This document shows positions 16,655 through 25,722 of a stretch of DNA of 64,000 nucleotides, piece by piece (the first letter of the stretch is position 1; each line of letters starts with the position of its first letter). Source of the DNA: CAVTSA01 sp963737225 (GTDB lineage: Bacteria; Chloroflexota; Dormibacteria; Dormibacterales; Dormibacteraceae); NCBI GenBank assembly GCA_963737225.1, contig CAVTSA010000009.1:1-64000 (forward strand). The letters run 5' to 3'. The notes beneath the pieces are model-generated. The model did no database searches. It was not told the origin of the DNA and saw only the letters and a list, made by a program, of their open reading frames with translations. Made by a program: the position numbers and the translations under genes.

Positions 16655-16994
16655 GCAAGGGGGCGGGACCCCCACTCACCTTCCTCTGCCGTACCGTCGT
16701 CCCCGCCCCACCCTCATACTTCCGTTTTCGCGTGAAAATCGGCACTATGGGACCCCTCATAGTCCCGTTTTCGCGTGAATCGGCATGCCGCGGAGCGGCA
16801 CCCGAGGGGATGAAAATGGGCTGACAGCGAGTGGCCCGCAACCGTGTTTGGTCGGCGGGAGACCGAGCGTGAATCTGGGCCGGTGAACTGATGGCACCCG
16901 CGATTGTGGCCCGATGGGGCGAGAACACGCAGAGGAAACTCTGTTCCGAGCAGTTCACCCGCTGACCCATTTCAGCCAGGGAGGGTGGTCGGTC
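16655..16994 (+). other. Non-coding 5' region of the first IS110-family element
   Basis: There is no gene here. It holds two imperfect direct repeats, CCGTTTTCGCGTGAA..TCGGCA (16722-16744 and 16765-16785), flanking an imperfect inverted repeat CTATGGGACCCCTCATAG (16745-16762). In IS110-group elements the bridge RNA is encoded in the non-coding end upstream of the transposase, so this stretch is the place to look for it. I cannot confirm RNA folding here. Confidence 0.5.
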
Positions 16995-18212
16995 ATGGAG
17001 GTGGTCGTCGAGCGCTGCTGCGGGCTGGACCTGCACAAGAAGACGGTGGTGGCCTGGCTGCGAACCCCGGAGGGGGAGCAGGTGCGCAGGTTCGGCACCA
17101 TGACCCGGGAGTTGCTGAGGCTGTTGGAGTGGCTGCAGCGGGAACGGGTGAGGGTGCTGGCGATGGAGAGCACGGGCAGCTACTGGAAGCCGGTCTACAA
17201 CCTGTTGGAAGGACAGGGGATGGAGTTGATGCTGGTCAACCCAGCGCATATGAAGGCGGTCCCTGGACGCAAGACCGACGTCAAGGATGCGCAATGGATT
17301 GCTGACCTGCTGCGCCACGGGCTGCTCACCGCGAGTCGAGTTCCGGAGCGTCCGCAGCGAGAGCTGCAAGAGGCGATGCGCTACCGGCAGCGCCTGATCG
17401 AGGATCGTGCGGATGAGGTACGCCGGCTGCAGAAAGTCTTGGAGGGGGGAAACATCAAGCTCGGCGACGTGGCCACCGACGTGCTCGGCAAAAGCGGTCG
17501 CATGATGCTCGAGCAGCTGGCGTCGGGGGAGACGGATAGCGACCAGATGGCGGGGCTGGCACAGGGCAAGCTGCGAACCAAGCGTGCCTCTCTGAGCCTG
17601 GCGTTGGAGGGCTCGGTGGGTCCTCATCAGCGCTTCATGCTCAAGCGCTTGCTCGAGCACATCGAGTTCTTGGAGGGCGAGATCGACGCGGTGAGCCAGG
17701 AGATCGAGGCCCGCATGCGCCCTTTTGAGCCGGTCTTCGCCAGGCTCGAGCAGATCCCTGGCATCGGCAGACGCAACGCGCAACGGATCCTGGCCGAGAT
17801 CGGTCTTGACATGCGCTACTGGCGCAACGACAAGGCCTTCGCCTCCTGGGCCAAGCTCTGCCCCGGCAACAACGAATCGGCGGGCAAGCGACGATCGAGC
17901 TGGATCGGAGCCGGCAACCAGTTCCTGCGTGGCGCGCTGGTGGAAGCCGCGCAGGCAGCGGCACGGGCGAAGGACTCGTACTTCTCCGCCCTCTATCACC
18001 GCCTCAAGGCCAAGCGGGGAGCCAAGCGCGCTCTGATCGCGGTCGCACACGCGATCCTGGTCACCATCTACCACCTGCTCAAGGACGGCACCTACTACCA
18101 GGACCTGGGTGCCGACCACTTCGATCGACGTGATCGCGAGGCCCTGGTCCGACGCAACGTCCGACGTCTCGAGCTTCTCGGCTACCACGTCAGCCTCAGC
18201 CCCGCTGCATGA
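16995..18212 (+). CDS. IS110-family transposase (first copy)
   Basis: The protein has 405 residues from the ATG at 16995 (GGGAGGGTGGTCGGTC in front). The N-terminal RuvC-like DEDD domain shows GLDLHKK (Asp), AMESTG (Glu) and GRKTDVKDAQWIADLL (Asp). The C-terminal Tnp20 region shows LEQIPGIGRRNAQRILAEIG and SAGKRRSSWIGAGNQFLRGALVEAA, where the serine is expected. The gene is intact. The upstream non-coding stretch and the short downstream space fit the IS110 rather than the IS1111 group. The enzyme is RNA-guided in characterised relatives. Confidence 0.92.
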   Translation: MEVVVERCCGLDLHKKTVVAWLRTPEGEQVRRFGTMTRELLRLLEWLQRERVRVLAMESTGSYWKPVYNLLEGQGMELMLVNPAHMKAVPGRKTDVKDAQWIADLLRHGLLTASRVPERPQRELQEAMRYRQRLIEDRADEVRRLQKVLEGGNIKLGDVATDVLGKSGRMMLEQLASGETDSDQMAGLAQGKLRTKRASLSLALEGSVGPHQRFMLKRLLEHIEFLEGEIDAVSQEIEARMRPFEPVFARLEQIPGIGRRNAQRILAEIGLDMRYWRNDKAFASWAKLCPGNNESAGKRRSSWIGAGNQFLRGALVEAAQAAARAKDSYFSALYHRLKAKRGAKRALIAVAHAILVTIYHLLKDGTYYQDLGADHFDRRDREALVRRNVRRLELLGYHVSLSPAA

Positions 18213-18244
18213 CTGCTGCATGACGCCACTCGGCGGGGCTTTTT
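18198..18244 (+). terminator. Rho-independent terminator after the IS110 transposase
   Basis: The stem AGCCCCGC (18198-18205) pairs with GCGGGGCT (18233-18240), followed by TTTT. The transposase stop codon lies inside the loop region, so the stem overlaps the end of the gene. Confidence 0.75.
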
Positions 18245-18346
18245 CAGAGGAAACCGGGACTCCAGGAGTACGGTCGAGGGGCCGCTCGGGTGGGGTACCT
18301 GGCTGAGAAGACGGCCACCGCTGCCGAAAGGCGAGGAGTGCGAACC

Positions 18347-20496
18347 GTGACGACAGACGCCCCGGAGGCTGCCGTGGAGGGGAGCTCGGCGGACGCGAAG
18401 GCGCGTGAGGTGGAGCAGCGGATGACGGACGCCGAGCGCTTCTCACTCCTCGTCAGCGTGATGGGCGTGAACGAGGTGGTCACGGTCCGTGACCCCCGGA
18501 TTCCGGAGGGCGTTCCGATGAGTGCCGGCTACGTGCCTGGCGTGGGCCGGCTCGGGGTCCCTGCCCAGTTGATGAGCGACGCCAGCCTCGGGGTGACGAA
18601 TCCCGGCTACCGGAAGGGCGACAGCGCGACCGCGTTGCCGGCCGGGATAGCGCTCGGCGCGAGCTTCAACCCCGCCCTGGCGCGTGCATCAGGCGAGATG
18701 GTGGGCCGGGAGGCGCGAAGTCGCGGCTTCAACGTGCAGCTGGCCGGGGCGTCAACCTGCAACGCGACCCGCGCAACGGCCGCAACTTCGAGTACCTGTC
18801 CGAAGATCCGTTGGTGAGCGCGACACTTGCCGCGGAGTCGATCAACGGCATCCAGGCACAGGGCGTCATCTCGACGATCAAGCACTATTCCCTCAACTGC
18901 AACGAGACGAACCGGCACTGGCTGGACGCGATCATCGACCCTGACGCGCACCGCGAGTCGGACCTGCTTGCCTTCGAGATCGCGATCGAGCGCTCTCACC
19001 CAGGCGCGGTGATGACGGGGTACAACAAGGTCAACGGCCAGTACGCCGGCGGTAACAGCGGCCTGATCAATGACCTGCTGAAGGATGCCTGGGGCTATCG
19101 CGGTTGGGTGATGTCCGACTGGGGTGGCACCCCCGGCTGGGAAAGTGCGCTCGCCGGACTCGACCAGGAGTCCGGCCTCCAGCTCGACATGATGATGTGG
19201 AAGCAGGTGTGGTTCACCGACCAGCTCGAGGCCGCTTACGCGAACGGCAAGCTGTCGAAGGAGCGACTCGCCGACATGGTGCGCCGCATCCTGCGCTCGA
19301 TGTTCGCGGTCGGCGTCGACAGCTGGGGTCCGCCTCCGGAAGTGGACATGGCGGCTCACAACCAGATCGCGCTCGACACTGCTCGACAGGGCATCGTGCT
19401 GCTGAAGAACGACGGCGCGCTGCCGCTCACGACCGGCCGGCGGCTGAAGCTCGCGGTGATCGGCGGTCACGCCCAGGTCGGGGTGCCGACCGGGTGCGGT
19501 TCGAGCGCGGTCCTGCCGCCGGGCGGTTACGCGGAAGTGATCAGGATCGGTGGTCCCGGGATCATGGGCGTCGGTCGCAACCTCTACCTGTTCCCGTCGT
19601 CGCCTCTGGTCGAGCTGAAGAAGCTGCTCCCGAACGCCGAGATCGAGTTCGACCCCGGCATGAGCCCGGGTGAATCGGCGCTGATGGCGAAGCACTCCGA
19701 CGTCGTCATCGTCTTCGCGATCCGGGTTGACAGCGAGGGCTTCGACGATCCCGACCTGTCGCTGCCCTGGGGCCAGGACGCGGTCATCGACGCCGTCGCC
19801 GACGCCAACCCGAACACGGTTGTGGTGCTCGAGACCGGCAATCCGGTGACCATGCCCTGGCGGGACAAAGTGAAGGCCATCGTCGAGGCCTGGTATCCGG
19901 GCCAGGCCGGCGGCCAGGCGATCGCCGAGGTGCTCACCGGTGCCGTCAATCCGTCCGGTCGGCTTCCGATCACCTTCCCGGCCGATCTCTCACAGACACC
20001 GCGCCCCGAACTGCCGGGATTGGGGATGCCCTGGGGTACTCCGACCACCATCAACTACCACGAGGGCGCCGAGGTCGGATATCGGTGGTTCGCGGCGAAC
20101 CAGGAACAGCCGCTCTATTCGTTCGGTCATGGTCTCGGCTACACCGGATTCACGTATCGAGATCTGCAGGTGACCGGGGGCGAGACGGTGACCGCGAGCT
20201 TTGTCGTCACCAACGACGGGACGCTCCCCGGGGCCGACGTGCCGCAGCTGTACCTGACGGAGGCGGTCGACGAACGGCGGACGCGGCTGCTCGGTTTCGA
20301 GAGGGTGGAGCTGGCCGGCGGCGTGTCGAAGGCGGTCACGCTGGTCGCCGAGCCTCGGGTACTCGCCCGCTACGACGGGGGCGCCGGGCAGTGGCACATT
20401 GCGGCTGGACCCTACCGGGTGGCTCTCGGTCGCGCTGCCGACTCGCCGGTGTTGAGCGCGGACACAACCCTTGTGGAGCGGCGCTTCGGGCGCTGA
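18347..20496 (+). pseudogene. Glycoside hydrolase family 3 (beta-glucosidase-type), one frameshift
   Basis: Start is GTG at 18347 behind GGCGAGGAG. The first reading frame covers the N-terminal barrel up to GFNVQLAG, then the frame shifts at a run of four G near 18743. The next frame continues GVNLQRDPRNGRNFEYLSEDPLV (given in parts), KHYSLN, the nucleophile region GWVMSDWGG, GIVLLKNDGALPL, and a C-terminal fibronectin-like domain (VTASFVVTNDGTLPGADVPQLYL). One missing G would restore a full-length enzyme. It is either a recent pseudogene or a sequence error, as everything else is intact. Substrate is probably a plant oligosaccharide. Confidence 0.85.
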
Positions 20497-20606
20497 GTGG
20501 AGCGGCCTCGGACGTGCCCCTCGCGAGCACGGCTCGCCGCCCGATCAGGACCCACAGGACAGTCGGCCGCGCGGGGAGGAGAGTGAGACGCCGCCGGAGA
20601 TGCAAA

Positions 20607-20666
20607 GGGCGATTGGTGCACCAGCCCTACTCCGAGCAGCGCAAGTGGGCGATTGGTGCACCAACG
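20607..20666 (+). repeat. Palindromic repeat pair, locus 2 (40-bp spacing)
   Basis: Two copies in the same orientation: GGGCGATTGGTGCACCAG with core 20613-20624 and GGGCGATTGGTGCACCAAC with core 20653-20664. The spacer GCCCTACTCCGAGCAGCGC resembles sequence beside other copies. Core spacing is 40 bp against 42 at the other paired loci. It lies between the GH3 gene and the second IS110 element. Confidence 0.85.
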
Positions 20667-21136
20667 ATCGGCCGACGCCGAGGACGTTGGGGGACCCGGT
20701 TCGGTGCTTCCCTTTTCCCACCCGGGCTCGGAAACACCCTACCCACGCCCGGTCAGCGCCGGAGTGTGGACACATATAGGGATGACGAGGGCGTCGTCCT
20801 GAGGGTCGGGTCCGGCGATCGGTTGCGTTCCCAGACGCCAGCCGCGGCTGCGACACGGTTTGATGTCGGTGGCCCCAGCTGGCTTCAAGAGTGGCGCGGC
20901 GTTCGTGGACTGAGGAGGATGCGCTGGGCATCCTGCCTCGCGAGAGTGATTGCCATCTCTGAGCCGGCCACGGAAGACCCGGTTAAGGAAAGTGGGCGTA
21001 TCCCGAGAGATTCGGCCCTTCTGCATATGTTTGGGAGCCGTTGCCGGCCCCTCCGTCAGCGTGGGTCCGTGGCCAGGAGCAGCGCCTCCAGTGAGCTCGC
21101 TGAGGAAGCCCTGAGCGGGTTCGAGGGAGCGGTGTG
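20667..21136 (+). other. Non-coding region before the second IS110 transposase
   Basis: No gene supported by start site or codon use is present over about 470 bp. It probably contains the left end and any bridge RNA of the following IS110 element. I cannot place the element boundary. Confidence 0.4.
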
Positions 21137-22582
21137 ATGGCAGAACGGAGACTGGTCGGAATCGACCTTGGGGTGTCGTCCAAGCACACTGTGGTGGTTT
21201 TGCGTGGGGACGGCAGCCTGCTCGGTCGGCGCAGCTGTATCCCGACCCAGGAGAGCTTGGTCGACGTCGAGCAGGCCGCGCTCCGCGGCGCCCCCGAGAG
21301 AACCCGTCTGGAGGTTGTGATGGAGCCCACCGGCCCGGCGTGGTTGCCGGTAGTGGTGTTCTTCGAGAAGCGCGGTCACCTGGTCTTTCGGGCAAGTTCC
21401 GCGCAGTCCGCCGATCTGCGACGGTTCCTCTCCCGCCACGCCAAGTCGAACCGGATCGACGCCGATGCGCTGGCGCGGCTTCCCCTCTTCGTCGACCATC
21501 TGAAGCCGGTGCGGCTGCCGACCGGAGACCAGGCGAGTCTTGAGCGGCGAGTTCGATTGTGCGACCGGCTGGTGGCCGAGGCGGGGAGCCGCAAAACCCG
21601 GATCAGGGCGTTGGTCCGTGAGATGTTGCCGATGACGCCCTTAGCGGATGACCTGACGAAGGCTGACCTGGCCATCCTGGAGCGGACCGGCGGCAACCCT
21701 CGTCGCCTCCTCGAGATGGGGCGTACGCGATTGGTGCGGCTCGTCAAGAAGACCTCTCACGGCCACCTCGGAGAGGACCGAGCGGTGGTTTGGATGGATG
21801 CCGCACAGCAGTCCCTGGAGCTGTACGAGCAGAGCCCGGCGATTGCCTTCGAGGACCGCGCGGACGCGGTCAAGACCGAGCTCGCGCTGCTGAAGACGTG
21901 CGAGGCAGAACTTGCCAAGCACCAGTTGCAGCGGGAAGCCGGCTATCGCCGGGTGGACCCCGACCAGTTGATGTGCAGCCTGCCCGGTGTGGCCGAGGTC
22001 GGAGCACCGGTGCTGTCCGTGTTCCTGGTCCAACCATCCCGCTATCCCAATGGCCGTCACTTCGTCTCCTACACCGGTCTCGTGGCTGAGTCCTCGGAGA
22101 CCGGAGACTCCGATCGCAAAGGTCAAGGGATGTCGAAAGCGGGGCCGGGACTCCTCCGCACGACGCTTGTCCGCGCCGCCAACACAGCCCGCCAGCAGGA
22201 CCCCCAGCTCGCGCAGATCTACTACCGGCAGATGGTGGAGCGAGGAGCCACTCACCAGAAGGCGCTCTGCGTGGTCGCCGCCCATCTTGCCGAGCGCGCC
22301 TATCGGGTCGCCTCCCGAGGCACGCCGTACCAACTTCGAGACCTCGACGGCCACCCCCTCACGCGAGAGCAAGCACGGCTGATCGCGACCACCACCTGGA
22401 GAGTGCCGGAGGAGGTGCGGCGCCGGCGGCGGAACAAGAAGACGGGGAAGGCCCCTCAGCAATTCCCCTCAGGGAATGCAAGCGCTCGTGGCGCGACGAG
22501 GCGGCCTTCCCCGTCCCACATCCTGGCAGCCGCGACCAGTGCCGGCAACCCTATGCCCCTACGAACAGATGTTCCCACTTGA
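21137..22582 (+). CDS. IS110-family transposase (second, divergent copy)
   Basis: The protein has 481 residues from the ATG at 21137. DEDD residues are visible: VGIDLGVSS, VVMEPTGPAW and SNRIDADALARL. The C-terminal Tnp20 region has MCSLPGVAEVGAPVLSVFL and GQGMSKAGPGLLRTTLV, with the catalytic Ser in MSKAG. It is clearly different from the copy at 17 kb, so this is a second element and not a duplication. The C-terminal 60 residues are low-complexity and basic and may not belong to the core enzyme. Small ATTCCC/GGGAAT hairpins lie in and beyond the 3' end. Confidence 0.9.
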   Translation: MAERRLVGIDLGVSSKHTVVVLRGDGSLLGRRSCIPTQESLVDVEQAALRGAPERTRLEVVMEPTGPAWLPVVVFFEKRGHLVFRASSAQSADLRRFLSRHAKSNRIDADALARLPLFVDHLKPVRLPTGDQASLERRVRLCDRLVAEAGSRKTRIRALVREMLPMTPLADDLTKADLAILERTGGNPRRLLEMGRTRLVRLVKKTSHGHLGEDRAVVWMDAAQQSLELYEQSPAIAFEDRADAVKTELALLKTCEAELAKHQLQREAGYRRVDPDQLMCSLPGVAEVGAPVLSVFLVQPSRYPNGRHFVSYTGLVAESSETGDSDRKGQGMSKAGPGLLRTTLVRAANTARQQDPQLAQIYYRQMVERGATHQKALCVVAAHLAERAYRVASRGTPYQLRDLDGHPLTREQARLIATTTWRVPEEVRRRRRNKKTGKAPQQFPSGNASARGATRRPSPSHILAAATSAGNPMPLRTDVPT

Positions 22583-22605
22583 CATCCGTATCCCCCTTAG
22601 GGAAT
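22462..22605. repeat. Two small AGGGAAT hairpins around the 3' end of the second IS110 gene
   Basis: ATTCCCCTCAGGGAAT (22462-22477) is a 6-bp stem with a CTCA loop. TCCCCCTTAGGGAAT (22591-22605) repeats its right half 128 bp on, past the stop codon. They may mark element-end or terminator structure. Confidence 0.4.
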
Positions 22606-22671
22606 CACTCTGGCCCCTCCTCCGTCAGGTCTGCCCGCCTCGGTGTCGCACCGGCTCGGGGACAGGGCAGC

Positions 22672-24018
22672 CTATGGGTCCGGGGTTGCCGCTGGGGTGA
22701 GGTGTCGTCGGCTTGCGAACTGGGGAAGCCAGGCAGCCTGTTCTGCGAGCATTTGCTCCGCCAGGCGCTCGATACGCTGTGGTGAGATCGCCGCCGCGGT
22801 GAGTGGATCTACCAGCATCGCCTGCCGCAGCGCCTCCACACTGCCAGTGAGCGCAGCCTCGGTCGCCAGCTCCTGCACGCTCACGCAGGCCCGGTTCAAC
22901 GCTGCGAGCTGAGGTGGGAGGTCACCTACGACGCAGGGCTGAACCCCGGCTCCACCGACCAGGCAGGGAACCTCCACACAGCATCCCGGGGGAAGGTTGG
23001 TGATCAAGCCGCGGTTGGGGACGTTCCCATTGACGGCGACGGCGTGGCCGGTCTCGATCGCCTCCAGGATCTGCGACCCGTACTCGTGGCTGCGGGTCGC
23101 GGGCAACGGATCGCGCCGGTCGCTCTCGCCCGCTCGCGCGATACAGGTGGCCAGGTAGCCGCCGGTCCGCCCCATTCCGAACCAGGCGCTGCCGGGGTCG
23201 CGGAAGCGTGGGATCAGCTCCTCCTCTACCGCTTTCGCGCTCCTTCGAAAGTAGGGCACGTACTCGCTTGCGTGACCGCTGGACTCCGTGACGAAGTAGC
23301 CGAAGCGATGGAACAGCTCGACCCGGATCGGCTCTGCACCTTCGATCTCCGGCCTCCGCGTCGCCACTCTCAACGCCGGGTAGAGGTCTTCGGACCCCCG
23401 CTCGAAGCGAAGAAAGAATGCCTGGTGGTTGATGCCGGCGCAGACAAAGCGAACTTCTCGGTAAGGCACGTCCAGCCAGGAGGCCAGCATCTCGCTCGTC
23501 CCCTGGACACTGTGGCAGAGGCCGACCACGGGCCTCCCGGTGGCCCGGGTGACGGCCCAGCAGTTGATTGCCATCGGGTTGACGTAGTTCAGGAGGAGCG
23601 CCCCGGGTGCGGCCACCTCGTCCATGTCCTGGCAGATGTCGAGCAGCACCGGGACGGTCCGCAAACCCCGGAAGACGCCACCCGGCCCGAGCGTGTCGCC
23701 CACGCACTGCTCCACCCCAAAACGCGCGGGGGTCTCGATATCCAACCGGTAGGCGTCGAGGCCCCCTTGCTGAAACGTGGTGATGACGTAGTCGGCGCCC
23801 GTCAGCGTCTGGCGGCGGTCGAGCGACGCCTCGACGCGGGCCGGAGCTCTCCGCTCCTGCACGATCCTCTCGACCGTTGCGCGAGCACGATCCAGGCGGG
23901 CAGGATCAATGTCCATCAGGGCTATCGTGCAGTCGCGCAGGGCTGGTACCAGGAGGATGTCGCTGCACAGGTTCCTGGTGAAAACCCAGCTACCCGCACC
24001 GATGAATGAGATTTTCAC
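22672..24018 (-). CDS. Glycoside hydrolase family 4 (alpha-galactosidase/galacturonidase-type)
   Basis: The protein has 448 residues, starting at GTG 24018 behind GGAGGTCC. The NAD-binding N-terminus is FIGAGSWVFTRNL. GH4 hallmarks follow: YVITTFQQGG, NYVNPMAINCWA, the metal Cys in GLCHSVQGTSEM, and INHQAFFL with the metal His. GH4 enzymes need NAD+ and Mn2+ and cleave by an elimination route. The sequence around the Cys resembles MelA alpha-galactosidases. LplD-type galacturonidases are also in the family, which would fit the sugar-acid operon upstream. The gene is intact and divergent from the GH32-like gene. Confidence 0.88.
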   Translation of the reverse strand: MKISFIGAGSWVFTRNLCSDILLVPALRDCTIALMDIDPARLDRARATVERIVQERRAPARVEASLDRRQTLTGADYVITTFQQGGLDAYRLDIETPARFGVEQCVGDTLGPGGVFRGLRTVPVLLDICQDMDEVAAPGALLLNYVNPMAINCWAVTRATGRPVVGLCHSVQGTSEMLASWLDVPYREVRFVCAGINHQAFFLRFERGSEDLYPALRVATRRPEIEGAEPIRVELFHRFGYFVTESSGHASEYVPYFRRSAKAVEEELIPRFRDPGSAWFGMGRTGGYLATCIARAGESDRRDPLPATRSHEYGSQILEAIETGHAVAVNGNVPNRGLITNLPPGCCVEVPCLVGGAGVQPCVVGDLPPQLAALNRACVSVQELATEAALTGSVEALRQAMLVDPLTAAAISPQRIERLAEQMLAEQAAWLPQFASRRHLTPAATPDP

Positions 24019-24274
24019 GCTGGACCTCCGTTGCCCACGACCGTCGCGACCGCGACGGCAATCGTACTCGTCGAAACGGTGGTCACCTGACAGGCGCGAC
24101 ACCGCCGGCCGGCGAGTCAAAGACCCTGCCGCCCCCTGACGCCTAACTCGGGCACGTGAGCCGGCACCCCCGGTCAGCGTTCCCAAACCGGCCGTCTGCC
24201 ACCACCTTGCGGGCGGCACGGACCCAGCCGCGCCGGGCGCCCACCACACCCGCGATGTTCAGGAGACTGCTTTG

Positions 24275-25654
24275 ATGTTCGAGCTCTACTACCAACCGCC
24301 CGCCAGCTGGTTCGGCGACTGCATGCCGTTCTTCAAAAACGGTTGGTTCTATCTCTTCCATCAGCGGGATACGAGAACGCCGGTGCCCTTCGGCGAGCCG
24401 TTCGGCTGGTCCCTGGTGAGGACCAGAGACTTCGTCGATTACGAGGATCTCGGGGAGGTGCTGGCACCGGGCGGGGAGGACGCTCCGGATCAGTTCCTGT
24501 TCTCGGGCACCGTCTTCCAAGTGGATGGCACGTACTACGCCATGTACACGGGCTACAACCGCGAATACGCGCGGCGAGGCCTCGCGTCACAGGCGCCGAT
24601 GCTTGCCGTGAGCGACGACCTGATGCACTGGACGAGGTCCGGGCAGCCGGCGGTGCAGCTCCCCGCCGGTTACGACCCCCACGACTGGCGCGACCCTTTC
24701 GTGTTCTGGGATGAAACCGAACGCGTGCACGTCCTGGTCCTGGGAGCACGCAAGGTGGACGGCACCAGGAATCTCACGGGACGCACTGTCTACTTCACGT
24801 CGCCCGACCTCCGCGCGTGGGAGTTCCGCGGCGATCTCTGGGCGCCGGGCCTCTACTCGATGCACGAGATGCCGGATCTGTTCAGGATCGGGTCCCTCTG
24901 GTATCTGCTCACCACCGAGTACAGCGACCGGAGCCGAACGGTCTACCGGCTCAGCGAGTCGTGGCGCGGCCCGTGGGCCTCACCCGTCGACGATGCGTTC
25001 GACGGCAGGGCGTACTACGCGGCCCGGACGGCATCGGACGGGCTCCGGCGCTACCTCTTCGGATGGGTGCCGACCAAGGAAGGGGATGACGATCTCGGTG
25101 ACTGGCAGTGGGGCGGAGCCCTGGTCGTCCATGAGCTGACGCAACGTCAGGACGGATCGCTGGGCGTGGCCATCCCGGGCTCGGTCGCGTCCGCGTTCAC
25201 GCAGCCGCTGGTCCTGGCACGGTCGAACCTCACCTCGAGGGACACGGTCGCGGAGCGGTACCTGGCGACGGAGACGGGTGACTGCTTCTTGCTGGAGATG
25301 ACGATCCGGTTCTCGCCAGGAACCCGCAAACTCGGGATCCGGCTGTTCGAAGACCCGGCAACCGGTGTGGCCTACGAGTTCGCGTTCCAGCCCCTGGAGA
25401 GACGCTTGACGTTCGACCGGAGTGGGACCTACCGGTGGAACACCTGCAACAACAAGGGGCTCGACAGGCACCTGGACCTCGCCCCGGACGTGGAACACCG
25501 CCTTCAGATCGTCGTCGACGGCCAGATCGCGACCGCCTACGTCGAGGGAACGGCGCTCAACGCGAGGATGTACGCCAAGGCGGGGACGGCGCTCGGCTTC
25601 GGGGTCGCCGACGGAGCGGTGGAGATCCTGTCCGCCACGCTGAAGCGGCGGTGA
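24275..25654 (+). CDS. GH32-like glycosidase (beta-fructofuranosidase superfamily)
   Basis: The protein has 459 residues from the ATG at 24275 behind AGGAG. The five-bladed propeller shows FGDCMPFF (the Asp sits where the NDPNG nucleophile is expected), YLFHQRD, the WRDPF motif and HEMPDL with the acid/base Glu. A C-terminal beta-sandwich of about 170 residues (RFSPGTRKLGIRLFED, HRLQIVVDGQIATAYVEGT) completes a GH32 architecture. No secretion signal is present, so it acts in the cytoplasm on an imported sugar. The changed nucleophile motif means the substrate may not be a fructoside. Confidence 0.82.
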   Translation: MFELYYQPPASWFGDCMPFFKNGWFYLFHQRDTRTPVPFGEPFGWSLVRTRDFVDYEDLGEVLAPGGEDAPDQFLFSGTVFQVDGTYYAMYTGYNREYARRGLASQAPMLAVSDDLMHWTRSGQPAVQLPAGYDPHDWRDPFVFWDETERVHVLVLGARKVDGTRNLTGRTVYFTSPDLRAWEFRGDLWAPGLYSMHEMPDLFRIGSLWYLLTTEYSDRSRTVYRLSESWRGPWASPVDDAFDGRAYYAARTASDGLRRYLFGWVPTKEGDDDLGDWQWGGALVVHELTQRQDGSLGVAIPGSVASAFTQPLVLARSNLTSRDTVAERYLATETGDCFLLEMTIRFSPGTRKLGIRLFEDPATGVAYEFAFQPLERRLTFDRSGTYRWNTCNNKGLDRHLDLAPDVEHRLQIVVDGQIATAYVEGTALNARMYAKAGTALGFGVADGAVEILSATLKRR

Positions 25655-25722
25655 GCACGGCCCTCTTTCACCCGTCTCGCGGGGTGGCAGGCGGACGAGT
25701 CCGCCCCCCACCGGCGCGCAGG

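Larger units (their letters stand above)
16722..18244 (+). mobile_element. IS110-family insertion sequence, boundaries approximate
   Basis: Boundaries are estimates. The left limit is placed at the first direct repeat before the transposase and the right limit at the terminator after it. IS110 elements lack terminal inverted repeats, so the ends cannot be read from symmetry. It lies between the CpaE-like gene (minus strand) and the GH3 gene (plus strand), and it interrupts neither. Confidence 0.5.
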
